A stretch of DNA of 6,600 nucleotides. Origin: Betaproteobacteria bacterium (GTDB lineage: Bacteria; Pseudomonadota; Gammaproteobacteria; Burkholderiales; SG8-39). Shown piece by piece: positions 6,134-6,600 of this stretch; the stretch's first letter is position 1, and each line of letters opens with the position of its first letter. A model generated the notes under the pieces. That model did no database searches. It was not told the origin of the DNA and was given only the letters and a program-made list of their open reading frames with translations. The DNA lies in assembly GCA_947467405.1 (NCBI GenBank), contig CANIIN010000153.1, positions 1-6,600 of the forward strand. The letters are read 5' to 3'. The translations under genes and the position numbers were made by a program.

Positions 6134-6600
6134 ATGGGCATTCGCAGAGACAGGCGCAGGACATTGGGGCAACTGGCCGCGGGGTTGGGCGCGGTGGCGT
6201 TTCCCGCCACCTGGCTGCACGCCGCCACGTCGGATAGCAAGGATGGCAAGTCCGCAGCGGGCAAATCGCCCGCGGCGAAGGCGCCCGCGGCAGCCAAGGC
6301 AGCGTCACCGCCGCCGGCCCCGGTGGACACGGGCCCCATTCGCATCGGCGTGCTGTACCCGCTGTCCGGACCGCTGGCCCGGGGCGGCAATGCCATGGCC
6401 ATCGGCACGCGCATTGCCGCCGAACAGTTCAATCGCGCCGGCGGGATTCTGGGCCGCAAGATCGAACTGGTGCTGCGCGATGACAAGTCCAATGCTGCCG
6501 AGGCCGCCGGGGTGTCGCGCGACATGCTGGATTCGGGCATCCGCTTCATCGTCGGCGGTTATCTGACCGCGCCGGCCCTGGCCGTCATCAGCCAGATCAA
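6134..6600 (+). CDS. LivK-type ABC transporter substrate-binding protein (3' partial)
   Basis: This is the N-terminal 155 residues of a periplasmic binding protein of the branched-chain amino acid (type I fold) class; family members have about 370-420 residues, so most lies beyond the window. An in-frame stop at 6119-6121 makes the ATG at 6134 the only reasonable start. It is preceded by a G-rich stretch rather than a clear ribosome binding site. The first 30 residues carry a twin-arginine-like motif (RRRTLGQ, 7-13), a hydrophobic stretch and an Ala end, suggesting Tat export. Residues 32-67 form an Ala/Lys/Pro-rich low-complexity linker. The binding domain then starts with PIRIGVLYPLSGP (68-80), followed by AAEQFNRAGGILGRKIEL (95-112), the RDDKSN segment and FIVGGYLTAPALAVISQI (138-155), all typical of the family. 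It probably begins a new unit after the hairpin at 6001-6035. Substrates of this class range from amino acids to amides and aromatic acids. Confidence 0.9.
   Translation, partial: MGIRRDRRRTLGQLAAGLGAVAFPATWLHAATSDSKDGKSAAGKSPAAKAPAAAKAASPPPAPVDTGPIRIGVLYPLSGPLARGGNAMAIGTRIAAEQFNRAGGILGRKIELVLRDDKSNAAEAAGVSRDMLDSGIRFIVGGYLTAPALAVISQI

Overview
This 6.6-kb window comes from a GC-rich bacterial chromosome. A Bug/TctC-type periplasmic binding protein, a LivK-type binding protein and a 5-oxoprolinase-like protein lie together amid catabolic genes. That mix points to a betaproteobacterium of the Burkholderiales (Bordetella/Achromobacter-like or a relative). The assignment is inferred from gene content and base composition, not from a marker gene.

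Layout, left to right: (1) 2-2602 (+), the 3' two thirds of a single-chain HyuA-HyuB protein of the hydantoinase/5-oxoprolinase family; its start lies outside the window. (2) 2627-3019 (-), a small, convergently transcribed putative lipoprotein with an aromatic-rich tail. (3) 3020-3229, a divergent intergenic region of about 210 bp carrying a striking 24-bp dyad at 3019-3042, a possible leftward promoter and a small hairpin. (4) 3230-4054 (+), an SDR-family oxidoreductase with a strong ribosome binding site. (5) 4099-4938 (+), a secreted S1/P1-type zinc nuclease. (6) 4979-5977 (+), a Bug-type solute-binding protein with a strong ribosome binding site. (7) 6001-6035, a hairpin that probably ends that operon. 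(8) 6134-6600 (+), the 5' part of a LivK-type ABC transporter substrate-binding protein with a Tat-like signal and an Ala/Lys/Pro-rich linker; it runs off the window.

The SDR, nuclease and Bug genes have gaps of only 44 and 40 bp and are followed by the hairpin, so they are probably one transcript. The hydantoinase-like enzyme, the SDR and the two binding proteins suggest uptake and breakdown of small carbonyl- or carboxyl-containing compounds. No substrate can be named from the sequence, and the nuclease has no obvious link to that job.

There is no rRNA, tRNA, CRISPR array, insertion sequence or phage gene. Most of the window is ordinary. The signals that the genes do not explain are the 24-bp dyad, the 12-bp tandem repeat in the lipoprotein signal peptide, and the unusual linker in the last protein.
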